Shown here in pieces: positions 1-8,720 of a DNA stretch of 64,000 nt. The stretch spans positions 151,892-215,891 of the forward strand of contig NZ_JAIMJB010000006.1 of assembly GCF_021295345.1 (NCBI RefSeq), written 5' to 3'. Below the pieces are notes generated by a model. The model was not told where the DNA came from and searched no databases. It saw nothing but the letters and a program-made list of their open reading frames with translations. Origin of the DNA: Motilimonas eburnea (GTDB taxonomy: Bacteria; Pseudomonadota; Gammaproteobacteria; Enterobacterales; CBDFNC01). The first letter of the stretch is position 1, and every line of letters begins with the position of its first letter. A program made the translations under genes and the position numbers.

Positions 1-48
1 TAGCTAAGCGCTTCGGCGCTGTTTCTGTCAAGACGGAAAATTAAAATG

Positions 49-80
49 AAAAAAAAGGCCTCGCAGATGCGAGGCCTTTT
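49..80 (-). terminator. Intrinsic terminator of the Phe/Thr tRNA array
   Basis: A 12-bp perfect stem (53-64 with 69-80, loop AGAT) is followed on the minus strand by a run of T (complement of A49-A56). It lies just past the last tRNA-Phe of the array and is the natural end of that transcript. Confidence 0.85.
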
Positions 81-83
81 ATA

Positions 84-159
84 TGGTGCCCAGACGCGGA
101 ATTGAACCACGGACACGGGGATTTTCAATCCCCTGCTCTACCGACTGAGCTATCTGGGC
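84..159 (-). tRNA. tRNA-Phe (GAA), copy 3 of the array
   Basis: A 76-nt cloverleaf with 3' CCA encoded. The anticodon stem-loop GGGGA-TTGAAAA-TCCCC gives anticodon GAA (Phe), the T-loop reads GGTTCAATTCC, and the acceptor stem GCCCAGA pairs with TCTGGGC. By eye it is identical to the copies at 280-355 and 475-550. It is the promoter-distal member of a Phe-Thr-Phe-Thr-Phe minus-strand array. Confidence 0.97.
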
Positions 160-167
160 GAAATAAA

Positions 168-243
<76 letters not shown>

Positions 244-279
244 ACGTTAAACTTAACGTTATTAACCTTAAGTTTAATA

Positions 280-355
280 TGGTGCCCAGACGCGGAATTG
301 AACCACGGACACGGGGATTTTCAATCCCCTGCTCTACCGACTGAGCTATCTGGGC
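280..355 (-). tRNA. tRNA-Phe (GAA), copy 2 of the array
   Basis: A 76-nt tRNA with encoded CCA and anticodon GAA, same sequence as the other two Phe copies. The Thr-Phe repeat unit recurs at a period of about 195-196 bases, which indicates tandem duplication of a Phe-Thr pair. Confidence 0.97.
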
Positions 356-363
356 GAAACAAA

Positions 364-439
<76 letters not shown>

Positions 440-474
440 ACGTACTTAACGTGCAGCACCTTAAGTTTTAAAAA

Positions 475-550
475 TGGTGCCCAGACGCGGAATTGAACCA
501 CGGACACGGGGATTTTCAATCCCCTGCTCTACCGACTGAGCTATCTGGGC
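475..550 (-). tRNA. tRNA-Phe (GAA), copy 1, promoter-proximal
   Basis: A 76-nt tRNA with encoded CCA and anticodon GAA. It is the first gene of the array, starting about 12 nt after the predicted -10 box of the array promoter. Confidence 0.97.
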
Positions 551-561
551 GACGGAGCGCT

Positions 562-590
562 ATTAAATAGATTTTGGTTGCAACCGTCAA
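562..590 (-). promoter_or_regulatory. Sigma-70 promoter of the Phe/Thr tRNA array
   Basis: Reading the minus strand, TTGACG (complement of 585-590) is separated by 17 nt from TTTAAT (complement of 562-567). A GC-rich discriminator, AGCGCTCC, follows, as is usual for stringently controlled stable-RNA promoters. It lies between the mltC stop and the first tRNA. Confidence 0.7.
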
Positions 591-685
591 CTGTTTTTTT
601 AAAAATTCCTGCTCTCGCTAACTGTTTGCACAAGCTTTCACCAGTTCGCGGTAAAAAGCAGCAGTTTCATGCCAAAAACCCGAAA

Positions 686-1846
686 TTAGCCCTGACTGCG
701 GTTTTGGTAAAACAGTTGCTGCGCTTTATTCACCTTATAAAGATAGCGCCGAGATTCTGCCGACGGATGTTGTTGCGTGAGCATTTGATACACCTGTTGG
801 CTAGAATGTTGATTTATTACGTTGGGCGCATGTTTTCGATCACTGTGAAACGTTTTTAATACATTTCCCGCGCCGCCGTTGTATGCCGAAATAATCGCGT
901 AGCGCAACGATTCAGGATCTTGAATATCCTTGAGATAGCGGTTTTTCAAAATATGCAGATAAGCCGTACCAACATCAATATTGTTTTCCGGATCAAACAA
1001 GTATTGCCGCGATGGCTCACCGCCGCGTTGTTTGATTTTTTCAAACACATCCCGCCCAGCCGTCGCCGGAACGACCTGCATCAAACCATAGGCGTTGGCA
1101 TGAGATACTGCGTAAGGGTTAAAGCTACTTTCGGTTTTCATCACCGCATAGATCAGGCTTTCATCGATGTCGTATTTTTGGCTATATTTCCTGACCAAAT
1201 GCGCATACTTGTATTCGCGTTGGTTTTGATGATCTTTGACCAGATTGAAGCTCACCGACCACACTTCACCGATTTGGCGATATTCACGCACTAACTGCGT
1301 TGCTAATAAGTGCTCTGCAAAGCGGTTCGCACGCCAGCCCCATTTTATGGGTTGCCCTTCCTGATCTTCTACTTGCCCAAGTAAGAAGGGGTCACCCGCA
1401 CTGGGATCGATTTCTTGAGCCGAAAATAAGTCAACTGAACTAGGATCGCTGGGGGTCAACAAGGTGGCCACAATAGCATGGTGTAAATGCTGCTCGGGTT
1501 GCTCTGTTGCGATGGTTTCTATGGTAATCACGCCGTTGTCAAAATCAATTTGCGCACGACTTTGGTAATTATCTGTGTACTTAACATAATGCTTACTGCT
1601 AGCAAACACACTGTCATTTTGCCCCCAAGTCACATATACCCGATCGGCAAAGTGGTTGATCAAGCTTTCGAAGCCTTCGGTATCCTTGGTGGTATCGTTT
1701 GGATTGCTGTCGTAATAGTCTTGGCGCTGCGCCAAAAATTGATCAACCTCATCGGTTGTTGAAATGGGTGCCTCATTACTTGCACACGCCGCTAATAGCA
1801 GCGTGGGCACAAGGCATAAGCTTGAATAAGTGAACTTCATAGGCAT
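686..1846 (-). CDS. mltC: Membrane-bound lytic murein transglycosylase C
   Basis: A 386-aa outer-membrane lipoprotein that cleaves peptidoglycan glycan strands to 1,6-anhydromuramyl products. The N-terminal signal ends in a lipobox (LLAAC, Cys21). An MltC-type N-terminal domain covers about 30-200. The SLT lysozyme-like domain (about 215-370) carries the catalytic Glu239 in MKTESSFNP and the GLMQVVP motif. The ATG at 1846 overlaps the yggX stop by one base (TAATG), and an alternative ATG sits two codons later at 1840. It is the last gene of mutY-yggX-mltC, as in enterics. Translational coupling to yggX is likely. Family assignment is firm. Confidence 0.95.
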   Translation of the reverse strand: MPMKFTYSSLCLVPTLLLAACASNEAPISTTDEVDQFLAQRQDYYDSNPNDTTKDTEGFESLINHFADRVYVTWGQNDSVFASSKHYVKYTDNYQSRAQIDFDNGVITIETIATEQPEQHLHHAIVATLLTPSDPSSVDLFSAQEIDPSAGDPFLLGQVEDQEGQPIKWGWRANRFAEHLLATQLVREYRQIGEVWSVSFNLVKDHQNQREYKYAHLVRKYSQKYDIDESLIYAVMKTESSFNPYAVSHANAYGLMQVVPATAGRDVFEKIKQRGGEPSRQYLFDPENNIDVGTAYLHILKNRYLKDIQDPESLRYAIISAYNGGAGNVLKTFHSDRKHAPNVINQHSSQQVYQMLTQQHPSAESRRYLYKVNKAQQLFYQNRSQG

Positions 1847-2118
1847 TAAGCTGAAGGAGGTGTATAGCCCTCGATATCGACCTCTTGCCCTTCAAAAAGG
1901 TACTTCACCATTTCTGTTTCAAGCAGTTTACGATCATCGGCGTTCATCAAATTTAATTTTTTTTCGTTGATTAGCATGGTTTGTTTTTTTTGCCAATCCG
2001 TCCAGGCTTCCTTGGAAATATTATCAAAAACACGCTTCCCCAATTCCCCTGGAATTAATTGAAAATCAAGGCCAGGTAGTTCTTTTTTCAGGCGGGCACA
2101 CATTACGGTTCTAGCCAT
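1846..2118 (-). CDS. yggX: Probable Fe(II)-trafficking protein YggX
   Basis: A 90-aa cytosolic protein of the YggX family, which is linked to iron handling and protection of Fe-S clusters from oxidants. The family hallmarks are visible: the N-terminal [12 protein letters not shown] with conserved Cys7, then [13 protein letters not shown] and FDNISKEAW. It overlaps the 3' end of mutY by 8 nt and runs into mltC by one base, so it sits in a tightly coupled operon. Pairing with MutY, which itself carries a 4Fe-4S cluster, is the conserved context. Confidence 0.95.
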   Translation of the reverse strand: MARTVMCARLKKELPGLDFQLIPGELGKRVFDNISKEAWTDWQKKQTMLINEKKLNLMNADDRKLLETEMVKYLFEGQEVDIEGYTPPSA

Positions 2119-3190
2119 GGTTATCCTCTACTGTTGCAACAAGTTGTAAAGCTGGGCTGTCGAGCAATTTTTGCGTGGCAGCCGCTAAGCCAATCGTTTG
2201 TGGTTGGGCTAAGTTATACCAGAGAGCCGCATCCGCTTCCATTACCTGACGCGTATTCCACAACGAAACATCCACCAGCACCGGCTGAATATCAAAATGA
2301 TAATGGCTAAAGGTGTGGCGAAACGCGTCTAGATGTTGGATGTGATACTGCTCGACGCCAAGGCGCGCTAGGACAGCCTCTTGCTCGCGATCATCCTCAG
2401 CTTGAGGAAAACACCATAAACCACCCCAAATGCCTGTGGGAGGCCGCTGCTCTAGCCATACCTTTTGCCCATCACGCACAATAATCAAACGTCCACGCTT
2501 CACGGGCTGCGTTTTTTTCGGTTTCGAATGAGGATACGCGGTAGGGGTTTCCTGTGCCAGCGCCATACAATCACTTGCAATGGGGCAAATATCACATTTA
2601 GGTTTGCTGCGCGTACAAATGGTGGCCCCCATGTCCATCATCGCTTGGTTAAACTGGGTTACACCTTGGCGCGGGGTACAAAGCTCACTTAATTGCCACA
2701 ATTGCTGCTCTACGGCTTTTTGCCCCGGCCAGCCTGCAATAGCCTGATGTCTAGCCAACACCCGCTTCACATTGCCATCTAAGATGGGGTGATATTGACC
2801 AAGGGAAAGAGACAGCACCGCCCCTGCGGTGGAACGCCCTATGCCCGGCAAAGCCAGTACCTCATCAAAATCTTCAGGAAATCGCCCGTTATAGTTATCG
2901 CGGATCATTTGAGCGGCTTTATGTAAATTACGCGCTCGGGCGTAGTAGCCTAATCCACTCCAGTGATGCAAAACTTCGTCTTGATTAGCATTGGCCAAGG
3001 CGATCACATCGGGGAAGGATTGCATAAACTGATTGAAATAAGGGATCACGGTAGCAACTTGAGTTTGTTGCAACATGATTTCTGACACCCATACTGAATA
3101 GGGGGTTTTAGCTAACTGCCAAGGCAAGGTTTTACGACCATGTTGGTCATACCAAGCTAAAATACGGTTAGCAAATGCGACATTGTCCAA
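2111..3190 (-). CDS. mutY: Adenine DNA glycosylase MutY
   Basis: A 359-aa base-excision repair enzyme that removes adenine mispaired with 8-oxoguanine. The helix-hairpin-helix with the catalytic region is clear: Glu37 in [19 protein letters not shown] (about 114-124) and catalytic Asp138 in ILDGNVKR. The 4Fe-4S loop has Cys192, 199, 202 and 208 (C-x6-C-x2-C-x5-C). A Nudix-like C-terminal domain recognises 8-oxoG (about 225-350). The start is a TTG at 3190 preceded by AGAGAAG; no in-frame ATG is nearby. First gene of mutY-yggX-mltC, divergent from trmB. Confidence 0.95.
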   Translation of the reverse strand: MDNVAFANRILAWYDQHGRKTLPWQLAKTPYSVWVSEIMLQQTQVATVIPYFNQFMQSFPDVIALANANQDEVLHHWSGLGYYARARNLHKAAQMIRDNYNGRFPEDFDEVLALPGIGRSTAGAVLSLSLGQYHPILDGNVKRVLARHQAIAGWPGQKAVEQQLWQLSELCTPRQGVTQFNQAMMDMGATICTRSKPKCDICPIASDCMALAQETPTAYPHSKPKKTQPVKRGRLIIVRDGQKVWLEQRPPTGIWGGLWCFPQAEDDREQEAVLARLGVEQYHIQHLDAFRHTFSHYHFDIQPVLVDVSLWNTRQVMEADAALWYNLAQPQTIGLAAATQKLLDSPALQLVATVEDNHG

Positions 3191-3271
3191 AACGGCTTCT
3201 CTTTTCTAATATTTTTAGGGTACTTGCTAAAGCGCTACAGATCCTTAACAGGAAGATGCCATCTTGGCATT

Positions 3272-3317
3272 TATACCCAATCAACCTAGATATGCTTATT
3301 CAAGTTGATTGGGTATA
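3272..3317. repeat. 46-bp palindromic intergenic repeat
   Basis: Perfect 14-bp inverted arms, TATACCCAATCAAC (3272-3285) and GTTGATTGGGTATA (3304-3317), enclose an 18-nt centre. It lies in the 299-bp mutY/trmB intergenic region, otherwise empty apart from a 6-bp hairpin at 3256-3270. A decayed second copy of the same motif lies upstream of mutH (12346-12397), so this is a dispersed repeat and not a gene-specific operator. Confidence 0.75.
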
Positions 3318-3489
3318 GCGCTTTACTAGGCGACAAGCATAAACAACTGCGACGAGCGACACCAGAGAAACAGACCCGCAACAACCTTGCTTATCGCAGA
3401 GAAGTTTGGATAATGCACGCCATTAAACCAAATCCACCCGAGTTTCGTTTTAAGCTTGACGCGAAACACGATCAAAAAAGGTATTTGCC

Positions 3490-4206
3490 ATGAGCGATGA
3501 CGTTAACAATCCTGAAGCACAACCTAAATCCATGCGCAAAATTCGCAGTTTTGTTAAACGTGAAGGCCGCATGACACAGCGTCAAAGTAACGCTAAGGAA
3601 CAATATTTTCCAACCATGGGCTTAACCTATGAAAAGAAATTATTAGACCTTGAAGCGGTATTTGGCCGCCAAGCGCCTTTGGTCATTGAAGTCGGCTTTG
3701 GCATGGGTAAGTCCTTGGTGGAAATGGCGAAGAACAACCCTGATTATAATTACATCGGCATTGAAGTGCACGGCCCAGGTGTGGGTGCCTGTCTGGCGGA
3801 CGCTGCCGAAGCGGGGATCACTAACCTGCGCGTATTTGAGCACGATGCGGTGGAAGTATTAGCCGATATGATCCCAGATGGTGCCATGTCGACCTTCCAG
3901 CTTTATTTCCCAGATCCATGGCACAAAGCGCGCCACCACAAGCGCCGTATTGTCCAACCTGAGTTTTTGGCTTGTATTCATCAAAAAATGCGTGAAGGCG
4001 GTATTATCCACATGGCAACCGACTGGGAAAACTACGCCGAGCACATGCTGGCCGAGTTGACCGAAGCGCCGGGATTTGAAAATACATCACCAACTCAAGA
4101 TTACGTACCGCGCCCTGATTGGCGCCCGCTAACTAAATTTGAAAGTCGCGGTCACCGCTTAGGTCATGGCGTATGGGATCTTATCTTTAAACGCGTCGCG
4201 CTATAA
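3490..4206 (+). CDS. trmB: tRNA (guanine-N7-)-methyltransferase TrmB
   Basis: A 238-aa SAM-dependent enzyme forming m7G46 in the variable loop of tRNAs. The SAM-binding strand-loop [12 protein letters not shown] (about 64-75) and the following [10 protein letters not shown] are visible, as is the family motif [16 protein letters not shown] (about 138-153). Length matches the family. The ATG at 3490 is the first good start. It is divergent from mutY, an arrangement common in this part of the Gammaproteobacteria. Confidence 0.96.
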   Translation: MSDDVNNPEAQPKSMRKIRSFVKREGRMTQRQSNAKEQYFPTMGLTYEKKLLDLEAVFGRQAPLVIEVGFGMGKSLVEMAKNNPDYNYIGIEVHGPGVGACLADAAEAGITNLRVFEHDAVEVLADMIPDGAMSTFQLYFPDPWHKARHHKRRIVQPEFLACIHQKMREGGIIHMATDWENYAEHMLAELTEAPGFENTSPTQDYVPRPDWRPLTKFESRGHRLGHGVWDLIFKRVAL

Positions 4207-4230
4207 GCCGCCTTTCGCACCATATAATAG

Positions 4231-4252
4231 AGCTGGACTATAGGGTCCAGCT
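4231..4252. terminator. Probable terminator between trmB and the 4296-4763 gene
   Basis: An 8-bp perfect stem, AGCTGGAC/GTCCAGCT, with a 6-nt loop, followed by TTATTTAATTT. The T-run is interrupted, so efficiency is uncertain. It sits between two convergent genes and could serve both. Confidence 0.5.
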
Positions 4253-4295
4253 TATTTAATTTGATTAGCTAACCAATAGACTCCGCCTTGCTTTG

Positions 4296-4763
4296 TTAAC
4301 TTTGCCGCCATTGCCAAAACATTTTCCCAAATAAATACATTACCCCTAGAATGCCAAACACGGGCATGACCACAAAGGCACCATTGATACGGTAGTAGTT
4401 CGGCTTCACTTCATCGTTGACCACAGAATAACCGGACCAATGGATATAGTCATCAGCGTAATAGGTTAAGTGCCATTGGCCATCACCGCCTTGCTCTAAC
4501 TCGAAGCCCTCATTATTTTCTAGCCGCCCCCTTAAATCACGCCCGACCACAAGCTGCAATGACGTGTTTGGATCGCGCTGAAACAGCACTTGATAGCCCG
4601 TTTCGCTTTGATACAAAACAGGAAAAGCCAGGCTTGGTTGTTGCTCAGAGGGAAGACTTCTCGGACCGACTATATAAGGTGCAATCAAGAAAGAGAGGTA
4701 GAACAAAGAGCAAAAAGTCACTAAGCCCAACAACAATCTCAAACATCCACGCAGTAATCTCAT
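4296..4763 (-). CDS. Hypothetical two-TM membrane protein
   Basis: I do not recognise this protein. From the ATG at 4763 it is 155 aa; a TTG six codons upstream (4781) would also be in frame. An N-terminal hydrophobic segment (about 5-29) and a C-terminal one (about 125-148) flank a roughly 95-residue hydrophilic, probably periplasmic domain rich in Gln, Asp and Tyr. No catalytic motif or Cys pair is evident in that domain. It stands alone, between the trmB terminator and the chemoreceptor terminator, and has no clear Shine-Dalgarno. Coding is likely from length and ordinary composition, but function is unknown. Confidence 0.7.
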   Translation of the reverse strand: MRLLRGCLRLLLGLVTFCSLFYLSFLIAPYIVGPRSLPSEQQPSLAFPVLYQSETGYQVLFQRDPNTSLQLVVGRDLRGRLENNEGFELEQGGDGQWHLTYYADDYIHWSGYSVVNDEVKPNYYRINGAFVVMPVFGILGVMYLFGKMFWQWRQS

Positions 4764-4785
4764 TAAATATATAAATCTCAAGAAA

Positions 4786-4813
4786 TAAAAAAGAGGCTAA
4801 CATCTAGTTAGCC
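4786..4813 (-). terminator. Intrinsic terminator of the chemoreceptor gene
   Basis: On the minus strand a 7-bp perfect stem (GGCTAAC/GTTAGCC, 4795-4801 with 4807-4813) with a 5-nt loop is followed by CTCTTTTTTATTT. It lies about 50 nt downstream of the MCP stop codon. Confidence 0.75.
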
Positions 4814-4865
4814 CCTTGCGCCACAGCAAGTTACAGATCAATCAATAAACATTTTACTGAGTCAT

Positions 4866-6509
4866 TTAGGCCACCGAGTGGCTTAGTTCCCGACATTGAA
4901 ATTGTGCTAACTGTTGATCTAGCTCCTCGGCTTGATGTTTAAGAGAAGAGCTGCCAGCCGCGAGCTCGGTTAGCTCTGAATTGGTTTGCCCTAATTCCAT
5001 GTGTAAATCATTGACGTTTTGGCTCATGGTTTGCGCCACCGTCGCTTGCTGCTCGGCTGCAGCCGCAATTAAGGTATTGCGATCATTGAGTCTGCCTATC
5101 TCTTCGGTGATCGCTTTAAATTCATCGCCCACTTTATTGGCTTCAGTTAAGCCGCGTTGCGCCGTATTCACGCTTAAATCCACCAAAGACACCGCCCCCT
5201 GCGCTTGCTGTTTCAGCTTATCTATCATTTCGGCGATTTCCCCAGTGGCGCCTTGAGTACGAAATGCAAGTTGGCGCACCTCATCGGCCACCACAGCAAA
5301 ACCACGACCATGCTCCCCAGCACGGGCAGACTCAATGGCCGCATTCAACGCAAGCAAATTCGTTTGCTCAGAGATACTGTTTATGGTGTCAACCACAGAA
5401 TGGATCGCGATCACCCCGTTCGATACATCTTGCACAGCCATAGAGCATTGTTTCAATTTATCGCAGACATCATTAATCGCGGCAATTGAATGGGCTAAAC
5501 TCGATTCCCCTTGATGGGATTTATCGTCGATGGAATGGGAGTCAGTGGAGGCTTGCATGGCATTTTCTGCCACCTCACTGATGCTGCAAACCATCTCTTC
5601 CATGGCACTAGCAAGCTGGTCTAACTTATTCAGCTGACTTTGTATCAGTTGATTGGTGTGGCCCAAATTAGTGTCCATTTGCACCGCCGTGGTGGCCACA
5701 TTCGCCCCATTTTGGGTTTGCTGCTGCAAAATAGCACTGAGCTTTTGCTGACTGAGGTTAAGGGCCTTAGCCAAAAAGGACATCTCATCTCGCCCCTTCA
5801 AATCAACTTGCTCACGTAAATCACCTTGGGAGAGCTTTTGCATGGCGCCAATGAGATAATTAACTCTTACATTTAAGTGCTTAGTAACGATAAACATCAT
5901 TAAGATAACAAACAGGGTGACTCCCACAAAGGGCACAAAAATTTTGGTATAAATGGCGGCGAGAATACTTTGTGAGCTGTCGAGGTAAATCCCAGCTCCT
6001 AGCACATCTCCCCCTTGTTCTAGGGGGTATAAGTAAGTGGCTTTACTGATTTGTTCATTGCCGCCGGGTTTAGTATGCGGGTAATGCACCATCATCGGAA
6101 TGCCGGTTTGACTGGTTTGCACAATCGCTTGAGCTAAAGTACCGCCTTCATCTAATTGAATTTCTATGAGGGGCTGACCTTCTTTACTCGGGTTAGGTGG
6201 GTAGACCACATAAGAGCCATCTTTGCCACTTAATAGAAAAGCATAACCAGAATTGTCGTCTCGCCAGCGGGCTGCGTATAACTGCTGCTTTAGGCTGGCA
6301 CTATCTTGTGATTGGAGGCGCAACATTTTGGCCAAGGACGTGACATGATGTTGCAAGGTATGATGCTCAAGGTTCACCACCCCTTCCTTAACGCTAGAAG
6401 TGGAAGACAATGTACTCATTAGCATGGCTATCACCACAACTAAGGACATCAACATCATTAAGGTAGATAATTTAAATCGGCCGAAAATCTGGGAAGCAAT
6501 ATTTAACAT
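4866..6509 (-). CDS. Methyl-accepting chemotaxis protein with periplasmic Cache domain
   Basis: A 547-aa transmembrane chemoreceptor that signals to CheA/CheW. TM1 is at about 14-34. A single-Cache type sensor follows, with the RWRDDNSGYAFLL and GSYVVYPPNP features (about 80-110), and TM2 is at about 190-210. A HAMP domain is at about 212-264. The long cytoplasmic coiled-coil contains the conserved hairpin tip EQTNLLALNAAIESARAGE and GRGFAVVADEVRQLA. There is no C-terminal pentapeptide for CheR/CheB docking. The start at 6509 has GGAG nine bases upstream. It is monocistronic. The ligand cannot be told from sequence; the Cache fold suggests a small organic acid or amino acid. Confidence 0.93.
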   Translation of the reverse strand: MLNIASQIFGRFKLSTLMMLMSLVVVIAMLMSTLSSTSSVKEGVVNLEHHTLQHHVTSLAKMLRLQSQDSASLKQQLYAARWRDDNSGYAFLLSGKDGSYVVYPPNPSKEGQPLIEIQLDEGGTLAQAIVQTSQTGIPMMVHYPHTKPGGNEQISKATYLYPLEQGGDVLGAGIYLDSSQSILAAIYTKIFVPFVGVTLFVILMMFIVTKHLNVRVNYLIGAMQKLSQGDLREQVDLKGRDEMSFLAKALNLSQQKLSAILQQQTQNGANVATTAVQMDTNLGHTNQLIQSQLNKLDQLASAMEEMVCSISEVAENAMQASTDSHSIDDKSHQGESSLAHSIAAINDVCDKLKQCSMAVQDVSNGVIAIHSVVDTINSISEQTNLLALNAAIESARAGEHGRGFAVVADEVRQLAFRTQGATGEIAEMIDKLKQQAQGAVSLVDLSVNTAQRGLTEANKVGDEFKAITEEIGRLNDRNTLIAAAAEQQATVAQTMSQNVNDLHMELGQTNSELTELAAGSSSLKHQAEELDQQLAQFQCRELSHSVA

Positions 6510-6914
6510 GGTCAGTTACTCCGCACTCAATTCGGTGGAATTCGATTAAATAGTACGCGGTTCAGTCCTACTCACATCACATGAAACGGTTAAATGATCT
6601 TTTTCCGCCTAGTAAACAAAATATTTCCGCTTAATTCGACTACCCATAATTAAGTAGCCTTGCTAATTAAGCATAGGTAGTTTGGATGAAAGCGCCACGG
6701 ACCTGAGTCTTCGGTCGTAGCAAAATTGACCACTTCTGACAAAATAAACAATAAAATCAATAGCGTTATCCACTAAAAAATAATTAATCATTTTCCAATG
6801 CCTAAGCTGGAACCGATATCATAAAGTGAATCACCCAAGTTTGAGCACAGAGAGGTTACATCAATAAAGGCAACTGCTAAAATGCCAGACCACTTTAGCT
6901 GACTGAATAATGCA
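6510..6914. other. Intergenic region between the MCP gene and thyA
   Basis: About 400 bases with no credible ORF. The only structure I see is an imperfect dyad (ACTACC at 6639-6644 and GGTAGT at 6676-6681, each flanked by TTAATTA-like sequence). No clear promoter motif, chemotaxis sigma-28 site or terminator was found. The region must hold the divergent promoters of both genes. Confidence 0.6.
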
Positions 6915-7766
6915 ATGAGACAATATCTAGATTTATGCCAACGTATCGTTGATGAAGGGGTTTGGGTTGACAACAAACGCACCGGCAAACGCTGTTTAAC
7001 CGTGATCAACGCAGATTTAACTTATGATGTCGCTAAGGGCGAATTTCCCCTGGTCACCACCCGTAAGAGCTTTTGGAAGTCAGCCATCGCTGAGTTATTG
7101 GGCTATATTCGCGGCTATGATAATGCTGGCGACTTTCGCGCCATTGGCACCAAAACTTGGGATGCCAATGCCAATGATAACCCAGATTGGTTAGCTAACC
7201 CTTACCGTAAAGGCACCGATGACTGTGGTTTTATTTACGGTAAAGTGGGACGAAACTTTCCTAAGCCTGACGGTGGCAGCATTGATTTATTGCGTCAAAT
7301 CGTCGATGACCTAACACAAGGCATAGATAACCGAGGTGAAATTTACACCTTTTACCACCCTGGCGTGTTTCACATGGGCTGTTTGCGTCCTTGTATGTAC
7401 AGCCATCACTTTTCACTGCTCGGTGATACCTTGTACCTAAATAGCACTCAGCGCTCGTGTGACGTGCCCTTAGGCCTAAATTTTAACATGGTGCAGGTTT
7501 ACTTCTTTTTGGCCATCATGGCGCAAATTACAGGTAAAAAAGCCGGTCAGGCCTACCATAAGATAGTCAACGCCCACATCTATGAAGATCAACTGGAATT
7601 AATGCGTGATGTGCAGTTAAAACGTGAGCCCTACCCGGCCCCCAAACTCATCATCAACCCTAAGATCAAGACCTTAGAAGACTTAGAAACATGGGTAACC
7701 TTAGATGATTTTGAAGTGGTTGATTATCAACACCACGAAGCGATTAAATACCCCTTCTCCGTATAA
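6915..7766 (+). CDS. thyA: Thymidylate synthase (283-aa, Vibrio-type)
   Basis: Converts dUMP to dTMP using 5,10-methylene-THF. The catalytic Cys160 lies in [12 protein letters not shown], followed by the dUMP-binding [13 protein letters not shown] and the C-terminal [19 protein letters not shown] region. At 283 aa it is longer than the 264-aa E. coli enzyme and resembles the long form known from Vibrio species. It is convergent with lgt; in E. coli and V. cholerae thyA follows lgt on the same strand, so this copy has been inverted or re-acquired locally. The start ATG at 6915 has a poor Shine-Dalgarno. Confidence 0.96.
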   Translation: MRQYLDLCQRIVDEGVWVDNKRTGKRCLTVINADLTYDVAKGEFPLVTTRKSFWKSAIAELLGYIRGYDNAGDFRAIGTKTWDANANDNPDWLANPYRKGTDDCGFIYGKVGRNFPKPDGGSIDLLRQIVDDLTQGIDNRGEIYTFYHPGVFHMGCLRPCMYSHHFSLLGDTLYLNSTQRSCDVPLGLNFNMVQVYFFLAIMAQITGKKAGQAYHKIVNAHIYEDQLELMRDVQLKREPYPAPKLIINPKIKTLEDLETWVTLDDFEVVDYQHHEAIKYPFSV

Positions 7767-7779
7767 CCGAGCCAAAAAT

Positions 7780-7800
7780 AAAGGGAGCTAAGCTCCCTTT
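7780..7800. terminator. Bidirectional terminator between thyA and lgt
   Basis: A perfect 9-bp stem, AAAGGGAGC/GCTCCCTTT, with a 3-nt loop, flanked by A- and T-rich ends, between two convergent genes. Confidence 0.85.
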
Positions 7801-7832
7801 AACTGACTTGTTCCAAACGTTAAACGTAAATA

Positions 7833-8639
7833 TTAAGCCTTAGCGGATACCGCTGGCTGTTTATATGCCCACACCATGAAGATCAATCCCGCTATCATCA
7901 TAGGTAGCGACAATAACTGCCCCATACTTAGACCTAAGGTCAGTAAGCCTAAATGAGCATCGGGCTCACGGGCGAACTCGATGGTAAATCTAAACGTGCC
8001 ATAGCCTAACAGGAATAGGCCTGAAATAGCGCCTAAAGGGCGTGGCTTGTTGGAGTAGAAGTACAACATAATAAAGAGTACAACGCCTTCAAGGGCAAAT
8101 TCGTAAAGCTGAGAAGGATGACGCGGGTCTGGGCCCGCCCCCGGAAAGACCATACCCCAAGGTCCATCGGTGACACGTCCCCATAACTCACCATTGATAA
8201 AATTACCAAAGCGACCAGCACCTAAGCCAACTGGTATTAACGGCGCAATAAAATCAGCGACAGCAAAAAATCGGCGGTTTGTCTTCTTGGCAAACCACAG
8301 CATAGCCACTATCACGCCAAGTAACCCACCATGGAAAGACATGCCTCCTTCCCATATTTTTAGCAAATATAACGGGTTATCTAAAAACTGACTGGTTTGA
8401 TAAAAAATCACGTAACCCATACGGCCACCGATAATCACTCCCAGAAAGCCATAAAACAATACGTCACTGACTTCATCCTTGGTCCAGCCTGAGCCCGGTT
8501 TCATGGCGCGACGATTGGCCATCCACATAGCAAATACAAAGCCAACCAGATACATCACCCCGTACCAGCGAACAGCTAGGGGACCTACGCTAAATATGAC
8601 AGGATCGATTTGGGGAAAAGACCAGAACGTTTCAGACAT
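7833..8639 (-). CDS. lgt: Prolipoprotein diacylglyceryl transferase
   Basis: Integral inner-membrane enzyme that attaches diacylglycerol to the lipobox Cys of prolipoproteins. The Lgt signature [14 protein letters not shown] (about residues 142-155) and the [10 protein letters not shown] motif are present, with about seven hydrophobic segments. I start it at the ATG at 8639 ([13 protein letters not shown]), giving 268 aa, because known Lgt proteins begin there; an in-frame ATG at 8678 would add 13 residues. Downstream of ptsP on the same strand, as in enterics. MltC, NlpD and the 20416-21039 lipoprotein in this window are substrates. Confidence 0.95.
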   Translation of the reverse strand: MSETFWSFPQIDPVIFSVGPLAVRWYGVMYLVGFVFAMWMANRRAMKPGSGWTKDEVSDVLFYGFLGVIIGGRMGYVIFYQTSQFLDNPLYLLKIWEGGMSFHGGLLGVIVAMLWFAKKTNRRFFAVADFIAPLIPVGLGAGRFGNFINGELWGRVTDGPWGMVFPGAGPDPRHPSQLYEFALEGVVLFIMLYFYSNKPRPLGAISGLFLLGYGTFRFTIEFAREPDAHLGLLTLGLSMGQLLSLPMMIAGLIFMVWAYKQPAVSAKA

Positions 8640-8720
8640 GTGTGTCAACCTTGCAAAAATAAAGAAGCCATTTTGCAATCAAACCAGCTCAATAACAAGG
8701 GCATAGCTTGAGGTAGTTGA

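Noticed and set aside
3305..3493. 62-aa plus-strand ORF before trmB
   Set aside because: It begins inside the right arm of the palindromic repeat, has no Shine-Dalgarno and resembles nothing; it is an open frame in the trmB leader.
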